This document shows positions 1-8,470 of a stretch of 64,000 nucleotides of DNA, piece after piece (position 1 is the stretch's first letter; every line of letters begins with the position of its first letter). The position numbers and the translations under genes are program-made. The stretch is from Microbacterium suwonense. Lineage in GTDB: Bacteria > Actinomycetota > Actinomycetes > Actinomycetales > Microbacteriaceae. Below the pieces are notes generated by a model, which was given only the letters and a program-made list of their open reading frames with translations, made no database searches and was not told the DNA's origin. Where the stretch lies: NCBI RefSeq assembly GCF_030296555.1, contig NZ_AP027728.1, positions 744,001 through 808,000 of the forward strand, given 5' to 3'.

Positions 1-2
1 TC

Positions 3-920
3 ATCCTCGGCCGGATGCAGGTGCCCGACGTGGCAGGCGAGGGCACCGTCGGCGGCGGACTGCCCGGTCTGACTCCGCTGACCGTGCCGCTGGATCTCAC
101 CACGCTCCAGCTGATCCTGCCGACGGCGATCAGCGTCGCTCTCGTCGGCCTGATGGAGTCGCTGCTGACCGCGAAGCTGGTGGACGAGATCACCGAGACC
201 CCGTCGCACAAGGGGCGGGAATCCTGGGCGCTGGGCGTCGCGAACGTCTTCGCCGGGTGCTACGGAGGGGTCGGCGGCTGCGCGATGATCGGACAGACCG
301 TGCTGAACGTGAAGACCAGCGGTGCGAGGACGCGGATCTCCACCTTCGTGGCCGGTGCGTTCCTGCTCGCCCTGGTCACCGGACTGAGCTCACTGATGGG
401 GCAGATCCCGATGGTGGCCCTCGCGGCGGTGATGATGGTCGTGGCGGTCACCACGGTCGACTGGCACAGCGTGCGGCCGTCCACGCTGCGCCGGATGCCG
501 ATTCCCGAGACTCTCGTGATGGCGGTCACGATCGGCACCGTCGTGGTGACGAGCAATCTCGCGTACGGCGTGATCGCCGGGGTGGTGCTGGCGATGATCC
601 TGTTCGCGCGGAGGGTCGCTCACGTGATCGCGGTCGACCGCGTGCTCACGGAGGACGGCGAGAGTGTGCGCTACGTGGTGCACGGACCGCTGTTCTTCGG
701 CAGCAGCAACGACCTGGTCGATCAGTTCTCGTACGCCCAGGACCCGGCATCCGTCGTCATCGACCTGAGCGATGCGCAGATCTGGGACGCGTCCACGGTC
801 GCAGCCCTCGACTCGATCGCGACCCGCTACCAGCGGCATGGCACGACGATCGTGATCCACGGCCTCGACGACCGCAGCGAGCGCTTCCACGGCCGCCTGA
901 GCGGCTACCTGGGCGCCTGA
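3..920 (+). CDS. SulP-family anion transporter, C-terminal part (truncated by window start)
   Basis: The reading frame is open to the window edge, so the true start is upstream. The visible part has several hydrophobic segments of the SulP permease core, including a stretch around LVGLMESLLTAKLVDE that resembles the conserved SulP motif, and ends in a cytoplasmic STAS domain of about 90 residues (VVIDLSDAQIWDASTVAALD). SulP proteins move sulfate, bicarbonate or other anions across the cytoplasmic membrane and the STAS domain is regulatory. The substrate cannot be told from sequence. The gene is monocistronic as far as can be seen. Confidence 0.88.
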   Translation: MLGRMQVPDVAGEGTVGGGLPGLTPLTVPLDLTTLQLILPTAISVALVGLMESLLTAKLVDEITETPSHKGRESWALGVANVFAGCYGGVGGCAMIGQTVLNVKTSGARTRISTFVAGAFLLALVTGLSSLMGQIPMVALAAVMMVVAVTTVDWHSVRPSTLRRMPIPETLVMAVTIGTVVVTSNLAYGVIAGVVLAMILFARRVAHVIAVDRVLTEDGESVRYVVHGPLFFGSSNDLVDQFSYAQDPASVVIDLSDAQIWDASTVAALDSIATRYQRHGTTIVIHGLDDRSERFHGRLSGYLGA

Positions 921-968
921 GCGGCCCCGCAGCCGGCATCTCGGGCGAGGCTTCCGCCAGAATCCAAT

Positions 969-1002
969 TTGGTCAGTCCAGAATGTGGGCATGGTTAGCT
1001 GA
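969..1002. promoter_or_regulatory. candidate operator of the downstream GntR regulator
   Basis: Two related words lie upstream of the regulator start: TTGGTCAGTCCA at 969-980 and TGGTTAGCTGA at 992-1002. The core TGGTYAGTCMA recurs on the minus strand at 3639-3649, between the aldolase and the ABC transporter. FCD-type GntR proteins usually bind short TGGT...ACCA-like palindromes. Sharing of the word by the regulator promoter and the presumed target promoter is the evidence; binding is inferred. Confidence 0.4.
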
Positions 1003-1071
1003 GAACAGATAGCATCGCATGATGGGGTCGGAATTCCGGCTGCTCGTATCAGCGTCAGAAGGCGGTGCTCG

Positions 1072-1740
1072 GTGATCGGCGAAGAAGATGACGTGCTCCT
1101 CAGCCGCATCGATGAACTGCGTGAACAGCTCGGCCCGGGTAAGAGGCTGCCCTCCGAGCGTGCGCTGTCCGAGCGCTGGAACGTCTCCAGGGTCACGCTC
1201 CGAGACCGTATTCGAGCATTCGAATCGATCGGTCTGCTGGAACGGCGCGGAACCGCCGGCGTCTACACGCGTGAGGTGCAACCGGAGGATCTGGCGAGCA
1301 TTCTCTCGATCGGCTTCCGGGCGACCATACTCGCCAATCCACACGTGTTCAGATCGGTGCGGATCGCTCTCGAGATGAAGGCGGCCGTACTCGCTCTGTC
1401 ATTGCAGGCTCCGGTCCCGCTGGCGTATGCGGAGCAGGCCACGCGCGTCATGGAGACATCGACGGACCCGGAGGAACTGTTGCAGGCGGACCGTGACTTC
1501 CACCACGCGATACTCGAAGCCTCGGGTGATCCAGGGCTGAAGTTCGTCGCTAAGACCTTCGAGAAGCTGACCGAGCGGTCGATGACGATGGTGGGCGGTG
1601 GTGACGCTCGGGCGCAGATACGCGATCGATACGTGCGCGCCCACCGGCAGATGCTCGAAGCGATCCGCTCAGGTGAGGCCGCTCAAGTGCTTGACGCCGT
1701 CTCGCGGCACTACTCCGAAGTCCACCCGGATCTGGCGTGA
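1072..1740 (+). CDS. GntR-family transcriptional regulator, FadR/FCD type
   Basis: 222 residues: an N-terminal winged helix-turn-helix (about 10-75, with LPSERALSERWNVSRVTLRD typical of GntR) followed by an all-helical FCD ligand domain (about 90-215) with the usual histidines (RDFHHAILEASGD and RAHRQML). FCD regulators sense organic acids, commonly through a metal. The GTG start follows AAGG at a normal distance. It sits beside an aldolase, a reductase and an amino-acid-type importer and probably controls them through the TGGTYAGTCMA words. The effector is unknown. Confidence 0.85.
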   Translation: MIGEEDDVLLSRIDELREQLGPGKRLPSERALSERWNVSRVTLRDRIRAFESIGLLERRGTAGVYTREVQPEDLASILSIGFRATILANPHVFRSVRIALEMKAAVLALSLQAPVPLAYAEQATRVMETSTDPEELLQADRDFHHAILEASGDPGLKFVAKTFEKLTERSMTMVGGGDARAQIRDRYVRAHRQMLEAIRSGEAAQVLDAVSRHYSEVHPDLA

Positions 1741-1821
1741 ACGCCATTCAGTCGGTCGGCTCGCTCTCCGTCGCGACAGTGCGGGGCGACCGACGACTGA
1801 GTCGGGCGCCCCGTGCATTCC

Positions 1822-2766
1822 TCAGGCCTCCCAGCTGGACTCGATACCTTTCAGCAGAGCGGTGACGGCGCGGTTGAGCGGGAGATCGAGCCCGAGTCGC
1901 TCGGCTTCACGCAGCACGGCGCCGTTGATCGCGTCCACTTCCGTGCGACGACGATTCTCGATGTCGACGAGCATGGACGGTTTGCCTCCCGCACCCGCGT
2001 TGGCTTCGATCTTCTCGAAGAATCGATCTGCGGGTGCCAAGACGTGATCCTGGACGGTGATATCCGTGTGCCCGAGTGCACTTGCCACCTGTACCGCCTC
2101 CGCGCTCACGCCCACAGCCAGCCGCATCGCGTCGGGAAGTTCCTTGAGTGCGTACGCAGATCTCCCGATGATGCTGGGCACCGCCGAGAAGCCCGCATTG
2201 AAAACGAGCTTCTTCCAGATCATGCCCAGAGCGTCTGGAGAAGCGGATGCCGCCAGTCCGGCCGAGTCGAGCAGTTCGGCGGTCTTCTGCGCTGCGCGGA
2301 GGTCGCTGCCCGACCAGGATCCGAGGGTGGTCTCGCCGGATCCGTAGTGGAGAACGACTCCCGGTGAGATGGGAGTGGCGCCCTGTCGCGTGACACCGAC
2401 GACGATGCGACTCGACGGAAGGACCTCAGCCAGGACGTCACCGTGCCCCCAGCCGTTCTGCACCGTGACCACGACGGTCTGCTCTCCGATGATCCGGGCC
2501 GCTTCTCGGGCTGCTTGCGCGGTGAAGTGCGCCTTGACGAAGAAGAACAGGAAGTCGGGCGCATCGATGCCATCGGTGGTGCCTCGCGCATCGAGCTTCA
2601 CCCTGTATTCCTGTCCATCCGGCTTCCGGATGGACAGGCCCTCACCGCGCACCTGAGCGAGCACCGCGGGAGAGGGGTCGACCACGGTCACATCGTGCCC
2701 CGCTCGAGCGAGTTCACCAGCGTGCACGCCACCCATCGCGCCGCAGCCCATCACGACGATCCTCAC
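1822..2766 (-). CDS. ketopantoate reductase-like protein (PanE/ApbA family)
   Basis: 314 residues. The N-terminal Rossmann motif is GCGAMGG; the C-terminal helical domain carries the family lysine and asparagine (WKKLVFNAGFSA). Family members reduce 2-dehydropantoate or other 2-keto acids with NADPH in the cytoplasm. I chose GTG at 2766 because it overlaps the aldolase stop as GTGA, indicating translational coupling; the longer frame upstream is inside the aldolase. Its partner is an HpaI-type aldolase rather than panB, so the role is more likely reduction of a catabolic 2-keto acid than pantothenate synthesis. That reassignment is inference. Confidence 0.8.
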   Translation of the reverse strand: MRIVVMGCGAMGGVHAGELARAGHDVTVVDPSPAVLAQVRGEGLSIRKPDGQEYRVKLDARGTTDGIDAPDFLFFFVKAHFTAQAAREAARIIGEQTVVVTVQNGWGHGDVLAEVLPSSRIVVGVTRQGATPISPGVVLHYGSGETTLGSWSGSDLRAAQKTAELLDSAGLAASASPDALGMIWKKLVFNAGFSAVPSIIGRSAYALKELPDAMRLAVGVSAEAVQVASALGHTDITVQDHVLAPADRFFEKIEANAGAGGKPSMLVDIENRRRTEVDAINGAVLREAERLGLDLPLNRAVTALLKGIESSWEA

Positions 2767-3554
2767 GCGTCGATCCGGGCGTGGAAGGCGGCTCGCATCT
2801 TCGAGGACGTGTCTTTCGCGGCTGCGTTGAGCACCTGAGTCGTGAAAAAGACGGTGAAGAGCTGTGCGCCCTCGGCCAGCCACTGAGGCACGTCCTCAAG
2901 TCCGCACACGACGCCGACCTTCTTCTCGCTCGCCCGTCCTGCCGCGACCAGGGTGTGGAAGGCGTCGAGTAGTTTCGGATGCTGTGGATTCATTGGAATT
3001 CCGAGGTCGAGTGCCAGGTCGTGAGGGCCGACCGAGAGTCCGTCTATGCCGGGCACCGCGGCGATGTCGGCCGCGTTGCGGATGCCTTCCGCGGACTCGA
3101 TCATGACGATGATCGCTACCGAGCTGTTCGCAGTCGATACCGACTGATTCATCCGGGGACCATAGCCGGAGGCGCGACCTCCGCCGATTCCACGGATCCC
3201 TTCGGGTGGGTATTTCGCCGCTTTGACGATGCGTTCCGCCTGATCTGCTGTGCTCACATTGGGCACCTGAATGCCGTCCACACCGAGGTCCAGAATCTGC
3301 TTGATCAGCGTAGGTGAGTCATCGGCGATTCTCACCACGCAGCGAGCCGGAGTCTGCGCCACCGCGTCTATGCAGCCCCTGAGCGTCGCGAGCGAGTACA
3401 CGGAGTGCTCTGCATCAAGGATCACGTAGTCGGTGCCGCTCTGGCCGACGATGCTGGCGATGGCTGGGTCGGAGGACGAGAGGTACTGCGAATCGAGTGG
3501 TCCGGGTGCGTGGAACAGAGCTCGGAATCCGGTCGTGTCGGGGTTGTCGGTCAC
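2763..3554 (-). CDS. HpcH/HpaI-family class II aldolase
   Basis: 263 residues matching the HpaI TIM-barrel family: VILDAEHSVYS near residue 45, the long strand ending LDLGVDGIQVPNVSTADQA, YPPEGIRGIGGGRASGYG, then metal-ligand positions in IMIESAEGI and SVGPHDLALDLG. These enzymes cleave or form 2-keto-4-hydroxy acids with a divalent metal. The GTG at 3554 is preferred over the ATG at 3569 because an AAGGAG ribosome site lies just upstream of the GTG and would fall inside the longer form. It is the first gene of a two-gene operon with the reductase. Substrate unknown. Confidence 0.83.
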   Translation of the reverse strand: MTDNPDTTGFRALFHAPGPLDSQYLSSSDPAIASIVGQSGTDYVILDAEHSVYSLATLRGCIDAVAQTPARCVVRIADDSPTLIKQILDLGVDGIQVPNVSTADQAERIVKAAKYPPEGIRGIGGGRASGYGPRMNQSVSTANSSVAIIVMIESAEGIRNAADIAAVPGIDGLSVGPHDLALDLGIPMNPQHPKLLDAFHTLVAAGRASEKKVGVVCGLEDVPQWLAEGAQLFTVFFTTQVLNAAAKDTSSKMRAAFHARIDA

Positions 3555-3617
3555 AGCTTTCTCCTTCATTGGTGATGCGACGGACGTCTCGGTCCATCGC
3601 GCTGTCGTCGTGATCCA

Positions 3618-3667
3618 GGATAGTCCAAATAGCAACACTTGACTAACCAGATCTACTCCTGCATTAT
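3618..3667 (+). promoter_or_regulatory. divergent control region: candidate sigma-A promoter and overlapping operator
   Basis: TTGACT at 3639-3644 and CATTAT at 3662-3667, 17 nt apart, form a plausible promoter for the ABC genes. The -35 overlaps TTGACTAACCA, the reverse complement of the TGGTTAGTCAA word related to the site at 969. A second related word, GGATAGTCCAA, starts at 3618. The layout would let one regulator control both directions. Confidence 0.4.
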
Positions 3668-3724
3668 GTGTCGAAGGGCAGTGAAGCGGATCGGCTGGCC
3701 GGATCAGTGAGCGAAGGAGCTTGG

Positions 3725-3772
3725 ATGAACAACGCGCTCGAACGATGCGCCACGCGAGGGATGCCGAGCTGA
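3725..3772 (+). CDS. possible 15-residue leader peptide upstream of the ABC ATPase
   Basis: AAGGAG ends about 5 nt before this ATG, the best ribosome site in the region. The frame encodes MNNALERCATRGMPS and stops with TGA at 3770-3772, overlapping the ATG at 3772 of the transporter ATPase as TGATG. The peptide shows no run of a single amino acid, so classical attenuation is not suggested. The simplest reading is translational coupling that drives the ATPase start. It could instead be a chance frame next to a TTG-started, longer ATPase. Confidence 0.4.
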   Translation: MNNALERCATRGMPS

Positions 3773-4548
3773 TGGCGGCCGAAGCTACTGCGCCGGTGGT
3801 CTTCTCCGCACGCGGCATTCACAAGTCGTATGGCAGTACGGAGATACTCAAAGGCGTCGACCTCGAGTTGAGGCGCGGTGAGCATGTCGCGATCGTCGGG
3901 CCGAGTGGATCGGGTAAGAGCACGTTCATCCGGTGCCTCAACCTCCTGGAGCGTCCGGATCAGGGGAGCATCGCACTTCTCGGCGAGCCTGTCTTCGATG
4001 CGGAGCATCCGGGACGCGGGATGAAGCAGCGTGATCTGCGCAAGCGCGTGGGCATGGTGTTCCAGTCGTTCAACCTGTTCACGACGCACACCGCGCTGCA
4101 GAACGTCTCCCTCGCGCAGCGTCGTGCGCTGGGACGTTCCAGAGTCGAAGCCGACGAGCGCTCGCGCGATCTGCTCACCAGAGTCGGACTCGGCGGGCAT
4201 CTCGGCAGTCTGCCCAGTCAGCTCTCCGGCGGGCAGCAGCAGCGCGTGGCGATCGCTCGCGCGCTCGCCCTCGATCCTCAGATCATGCTCTTCGACGAGC
4301 CCACGAGCGCGATCGATCCCGAGATGCGCAATGAAGTCCTCTCGGTCATGCGAGATCTCGCCGAGAAGGGCATGACCATGGTCGTGGTCACGCACGAATT
4401 GCAGTTCGCAGAGCGCGCCGCCGATCGGATGCTGTTTCTCGCCGACGGCGAGGTGCTCGAGAGCGGTTCTCCTCGTGAGGTGCTGCACTCGCCGAAGCAT
4501 TCCCGGGTGGAGCAGTTCGTGAGGTCCCTCGAAGGCGGTGCCGGATGA
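3772..4548 (+). CDS. amino-acid-type ABC transporter, ATP-binding protein (GlnQ/HisP type)
   Basis: About 258 residues from ATG 3772 (alternatives ATG 3745 or TTG 3721). Walker A GPSGSGKST, Q-loop MVFQSFNLF, signature LSGGQQQRVAIARAL, Walker B IMLFDEPTSAIDP and H-loop VVVTHE are all present, in the arrangement of polar amino acid importers. It energises import through the two permeases that follow; its stop overlaps the next start as ATGA. The 15-codon frame that overlaps its start may set its translation rate. Substrate is not determinable, but context suggests a compound fed to the aldolase and reductase. Confidence 0.9.
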   Translation: MAAEATAPVVFSARGIHKSYGSTEILKGVDLELRRGEHVAIVGPSGSGKSTFIRCLNLLERPDQGSIALLGEPVFDAEHPGRGMKQRDLRKRVGMVFQSFNLFTTHTALQNVSLAQRRALGRSRVEADERSRDLLTRVGLGGHLGSLPSQLSGGQQQRVAIARALALDPQIMLFDEPTSAIDPEMRNEVLSVMRDLAEKGMTMVVVTHELQFAERAADRMLFLADGEVLESGSPREVLHSPKHSRVEQFVRSLEGGAG

Positions 4549-5195
4549 CCTGGTCGGCGGTGGGGCTCGGGATGCTCACCGGTCTCGGCGTCACGCTGCA
4601 GATCTTCGCAGGAGGAGTGATCCTCGCGATCCTGCTGGGAATGCCGCTGGCTGCGGCACGACGATCGGGATCAGGCGTGCTCAGATTCGCCGGTGCAGGC
4701 GTCTCTATGTTGATGAGGGGCATCCCTCCGGTCGTCTGGATCCTGCTGATCTACTACGGGTTCAAGCTCGAACTGTTCCGCGACTATCCGCAAGGCGCAG
4801 CCATCCTCGCACTGGGCATCGTGACGGCCGCCTATGTCTGTGACGCGATCCGCGCCGGCCTCGACTCGGTTCCGCGCGGGCAGGGCGAGGCTGCAAAAGC
4901 TCTTGCGCTCGGGTGGCCGTCCACGATGTGGCAGGTGATTCTTCCGCAGGCCTTTCCGATCATCCTCTCCACCACCACCGCGTACTCGATCACTCTGCTG
5001 AAGAACTCCGCGCTCGCATCGATCGTGGCGGTGGCGGATCTGATGTTCTATGCCCATGCAGCCGTCATGCGAGGAATGCCGCCGTTGGCCACCTACTTCG
5101 CGGCAGGAGCTGCCTACCTGCTCATCGCGCTGCCGCTCGGTTTCCTCGTGAAATGGCTGGAGGGCCGTTCGGTGATAGCGCAGGTGCGCTCATGA
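4545..5195 (+). CDS. amino-acid-type ABC transporter permease 1
   Basis: 216 residues, HisMQ-like permease with about five membrane segments. The EAA-loop region reads GQGEAAKALALGWPSTMWQVILPQAFP, the contact site for the ATPase. Start ATGA-overlaps the ATPase stop and its own stop ATGA-overlaps the second permease, so the three genes are co-translated. It should form a heterodimeric channel with the second permease. Confidence 0.9.
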   Translation: MTWSAVGLGMLTGLGVTLQIFAGGVILAILLGMPLAAARRSGSGVLRFAGAGVSMLMRGIPPVVWILLIYYGFKLELFRDYPQGAAILALGIVTAAYVCDAIRAGLDSVPRGQGEAAKALALGWPSTMWQVILPQAFPIILSTTTAYSITLLKNSALASIVAVADLMFYAHAAVMRGMPPLATYFAAGAAYLLIALPLGFLVKWLEGRSVIAQVRS

Positions 5196-5923
5196 ACACG
5201 ATCACGGTGTTCTGGGATGATCTCATCCGGTTGCTGCCGGGGCTGTGGGGGAGTCTGCAACTGGCGGGTGTGAGCCTTGCTGTCGGCCTGCCACTCGGCT
5301 TCCTCGCCGGGCTGGCGCTCAATTCGGCGCCGAATCCCTTGCGCTGGGTCACGAATGTGCTCGTGCAGGTGTTCCGCGGTTTTCCGGCGCTCCTGACTCT
5401 GTACATCGTCTACTTCGGGATCGCGGACGTGCTGCCGATCTCCCGCTTCTCGGCAGTGGTGATCGCGTTCAGCGTCACGGCCGCAGCGTATCTCGCTGAG
5501 ATCTTCCGTTCGACCATAGCCTCCGCTCCCAGAGGCCAGATGGAGGCCGCGAGTGCTCTCGGCCTCAACTGGGCGCAGCGAATCGCGTACGTTCTGCTGC
5601 CGCACGTCACACTCATCGCGCTCGTTCCGGTCATCGGAATATGCATCATCGTGTTCCAGGGGACTGCGCTTGCAATTGCGATCGGGAGCACCGAACTACT
5701 CGGAACCGCCATGGGATACGGGACCCTGCATCTCGACGTGATGACTCAGTTGCTCGTTGCCTCGGTGCTCTTCGTCGCGGTGACCGCCGTGCTCTCCGGG
5801 GGCGAGTGGCTGGCCCAGCGCCGCAGTGACCGCATTCTCGGCAAGCCCGCGCGGGTGCCGCACCGCTACAGGCATCTCAGAGCGAGCACGAACGCGCCAT
5901 CACGGACCAGACCCGATGCCTGA
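5192..5923 (+). CDS. amino-acid-type ABC transporter permease 2
   Basis: 243 residues from the ATG that overlaps the previous stop; a longer open frame upstream lies inside permease 1 and is rejected. It has the EAA-loop RGQMEAASALGLNWAQRIAYVLLPH and several hydrophobic segments, with a basic C-terminal tail of about 25 residues. Together with permease 1 it forms the importer channel; the solute-binding protein follows 63 nt downstream. Confidence 0.88.
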   Translation: MNTITVFWDDLIRLLPGLWGSLQLAGVSLAVGLPLGFLAGLALNSAPNPLRWVTNVLVQVFRGFPALLTLYIVYFGIADVLPISRFSAVVIAFSVTAAAYLAEIFRSTIASAPRGQMEAASALGLNWAQRIAYVLLPHVTLIALVPVIGICIIVFQGTALAIAIGSTELLGTAMGYGTLHLDVMTQLLVASVLFVAVTAVLSGGEWLAQRRSDRILGKPARVPHRYRHLRASTNAPSRTRPDA

Positions 5924-5986
5924 TCACAGCTGCACCGCGCGCATAGGACCGACGTCAAACCGGAAACCAGATTGAGAGGCACTCAC

Positions 5987-6860
5987 ATGAAAGCAGAAAC
6001 CTCCCGCCGCCTGCTGTCGCTCGCAGCCATCGCATCTGTGGTCGTTCTCGGACCGCTGACCGCATGCGCGCCGCAGTCAGAAGGCGCCGCAACGACCGCT
6101 TCGCCGGGCGCGGGGAGGGATGCGTCCCGGCGCATGCGTTCCCCACCCTCGCCGATGGCGTGCTCACGATAGTCGCGGGAGAGTCTCCGGTGAACTTCCA
6201 CAGCGAGACCCCGCAGGGACCATATACGGGGATCTCCTATGAGCTGGTGTCCGAGTTCGCTGCGGAGAACTGTCTCAGTCTCGACGTCACTCTCGGCACG
6301 GCCGGGGGATCGCAACTGGCGTTGCAGGAGGGGCAGGCTGATCTGATGGTCACAATGGCGATTGCCACTCCCGAACGCAAGCAGGTGTTCAACCTGAGCG
6401 ATCGTATTCTCTTCGAAGGCATGGGCATCGTCTCATCCGACGGCTCTTACAAGACCGTCGAAGACCTGAAGGGGAGGCAGATCGGCGTGCAGACCGGCGC
6501 CAGCTGGGGGCGCAGCTTCGCGAGCTGTACGGCGGCGATGTCATCGAGTACTCCGATCTCGCCTCCCTCGGCGCCGACGTGAAGGCGGGGCGGCTCGATG
6601 CGGCGGCGGTGTCCTCGCAGGCAGGACTGACTCTGTTGCACGGCCTCGAAATGGTTCTCGTCGAGGACGACGATGACTACCCCGGGCTCACGGCGACGTA
6701 CGACTTCGTCTGGCCCTCGACCAAGGGCAACGACGATCTCACCGCAGCGCTGAACGAATACATCGCTCACGTTCAGGAGGGCGGGACCCTCAAGACGATC
6801 CTCTTCGAGAGCGGAGTTCCTGACGAGTTCATCGACTTCTACCTGAACGGTCGGCCGTAG
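5987..6860 (+). CDS. amino-acid-type solute-binding lipoprotein, frameshifted twice in this sequence
   Basis: The N-terminus is a lipoprotein signal ([10 protein letters not shown], hydrophobic core, lipobox LTAC), followed by a family-3 solute-binding domain ([55 protein letters not shown], ending [16 protein letters not shown]). The frame shifts at the G run 6112-6115 and again at 6506-6510; adding one G at each restores a single protein of about 291 residues. It would deliver ligand to the two permeases from outside the membrane. I think the breaks are sequencing errors, but a real pseudogene cannot be excluded because this is a dispensable function. Confidence 0.75.
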
Positions 6861-6876
6861 CAGTCGCATACATGAC

Positions 6877-6918
6877 ATCCGGCCCGGCTTCTGATCTATC
6901 TCGGAAGCCGGGCCGGAT
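6877..6918. terminator. bidirectional terminator hairpin
   Basis: Perfect 15-bp inverted repeat (arms 6877-6891 and 6904-6918, ATCCGGCCCGGCTTC) with a 12-nt loop, placed between the convergent binding-protein gene and glnA. There is no strong T-tract. Confidence 0.7.
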
Positions 6919-6930
6919 GCGGCCACCGCC

Positions 6931-8353
6931 TCAGACGCCGTAGTAGAGCTCGAACTCGTAGGGGTGCGGGCGCTGAGCCATCGGGAGGATCTCGTTGTCG
7001 TACTTGTACGAGATCCAGGTGTCGATGAGCTCCTGCGTGAACACGCCGCCCTCGAGAAGGAAGTCGTGGTCGCGGCGCAGCGCCTCCAGCGAGTCCAGCA
7101 GCGAGTTCGGCACCTGCGGGATGTTCTTCGCCTCCTCCGGGGAAGCTCGTACAGGTCCTTGTCGATCGGCTCCATCGGCTCGATGCGGTTCTTGATGCCG
7201 TCCAGGCCCGCCATCAGCTGTGCGGCGAAGCCCAGGTACGGGTTGCCGGAGGCGTCGGGAACGCGGAACTCGATGCGCTTCGCCTTCGGGTTCGAGCCGG
7301 TGAGAGGGATGCGGATGGCGGCCGAGCGGTTTCCGGCGGAGTAGGCCAGGTTCACCGGAGCCTCGAAGTGCTTCACCAACCGGTGGTAGCTGTTCAGGGT
7401 CGGGTTGGTGAACGCCAGCACGGCGTCGGCGTGCTTGAGCAGCCCGCCGATGTACCAGCGCGCGATGTCGCTGAGCTGGCCGTAGCCGGCCTCATCGAAG
7501 AACAGCGGCTCGCCGTCGAGCCAGAGCGACTGGTGAGTGTGCATTCCCGAGCCGTTGTCGCCGTACAGCGGCTTCGGCATGAATGTGACGGTCTTGCCCC
7601 ACTCCTGCGCGGTGTTCTTGACGATGTACTTGAACTTCAGGATGTCGTCGGCCGCGCTCACCATGGTGTCGAAGCGGTAGTTGATCTCCTGCTGGCCGGC
7701 CGTGCCGACCTCGTGATGCGAGCGCTCCAGGTGGAATCCCGCGTCGATCAGGCGCAGGGTGATGTCATCGCGCAGGTCCGCGGTCTTGTCGACCGGGGCC
7801 ACGGGGAAGTAGCCCCCTTGAACGGCGTCTTGTTGCCGAGGTTCCCGCCGTCCTCCTCCCGGCCCGAGTTCCACGCGGCCTCTTCGGAATCGACCTTGTA
7901 GAAGCTCTCACCGGAGGTGACCGAGTAGCGCACGTCGTCGAAGATGTAGAACTCGGCCTCGGGAGCGAAGAACGCCGTGTCGGCGATGCCCGTGGATGCC
8001 AGGTACTTCTCGGCCTTCTTGGCGACCTGACGCGGATCCTTCGCGTAGATCTCCCCGGTGCGGGGGTTGTAGATGTCGAAGACCATCACAAGCGTCTTCG
8101 CCTCGCGGAAGGGGTCGAGATACGCGGTCGTGACGTCCGGGATCAGCTGCATGTCCGACTCGTGGATGCTCGCGAAGCCGCGGATCGATGAGCCGTCGAA
8201 CAGCTGCCCGTCGCGGAAGAAGTCCTCGTCGACCGTCGAAGCCGGGATGTTGAAGTGCTGCTGCACGCCGGGCAGATCGGTGAAGCGGATGTCGAGGAAC
8301 TTGACGTCGTTCTCCTCGATATAGCGAAGGACATCTGCGGGCTCTGTGAACAT
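6931..8353 (-). CDS. glnA: type I glutamine synthetase, frameshifted twice in this sequence
   Basis: Reconstructed length about 474 residues, normal for GlnA type I. The beta-grasp N-terminus ([29 protein letters not shown]) is followed by FDGSSIRGF, the metal-ligand region [26 protein letters not shown] and the adenylylation-site motif DLYELP. It makes glutamine from glutamate, ammonia and ATP. One base is missing in the C run 7813-7817 and one in the G run 7139-7142 (plus-strand view). AGGAG precedes the ATG at 8353. A GlnR-type box lies 58 nt upstream, so nitrogen control is expected, plus post-translational adenylylation. Confidence 0.95.
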
Positions 8354-8410
8354 GTACGACTCCTGATCGGGTATCGGTTGCATCAACCTTACGCAGGTTA
8401 TGCATTGGGA

Positions 8411-8448
8411 GTTTCCCAGCCGTGTCCGTCGTGTTTCGGGCATGTTAC
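8411..8448 (-). promoter_or_regulatory. GlnR-type binding box upstream of glnA
   Basis: Read on the glnA strand the region is GTAAC-n6-GAAAC-n6-GACAC-n6-GAAAC, against the actinobacterial GlnR consensus gTnAc-n6-GaAAc-n6-gTnAc-n6-GaAAc. Three of four half-sites are perfect and all spacings are exact. It ends 58 nt before glnA and also lies immediately upstream of the -10 hexamer of the divergent RDD gene, so it could affect both. Confidence 0.75.
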
Positions 8449-8470
8449 GTGTGCTCGGTAGGCTGGGGGA

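Noticed and set aside
1741..1821. Terminator between the GntR regulator and the reductase gene
   Set aside because: CAGTCGGTCG and CGACCGACGACTG pair only with an insertion and a loop of nearly 30 nt; too weak to list.
4913..5191. Longer N-terminal form of ABC permease 2 starting at 4913
   Set aside because: It runs through permease 1 in another frame; the ATG at 5192 has an ATGA overlap and fits the family length.
6061..6540. Solute-binding gene as a natural pseudogene
   Set aside because: Both breaks follow the same missing-G pattern seen in essential genes, so sequencing error is more likely.
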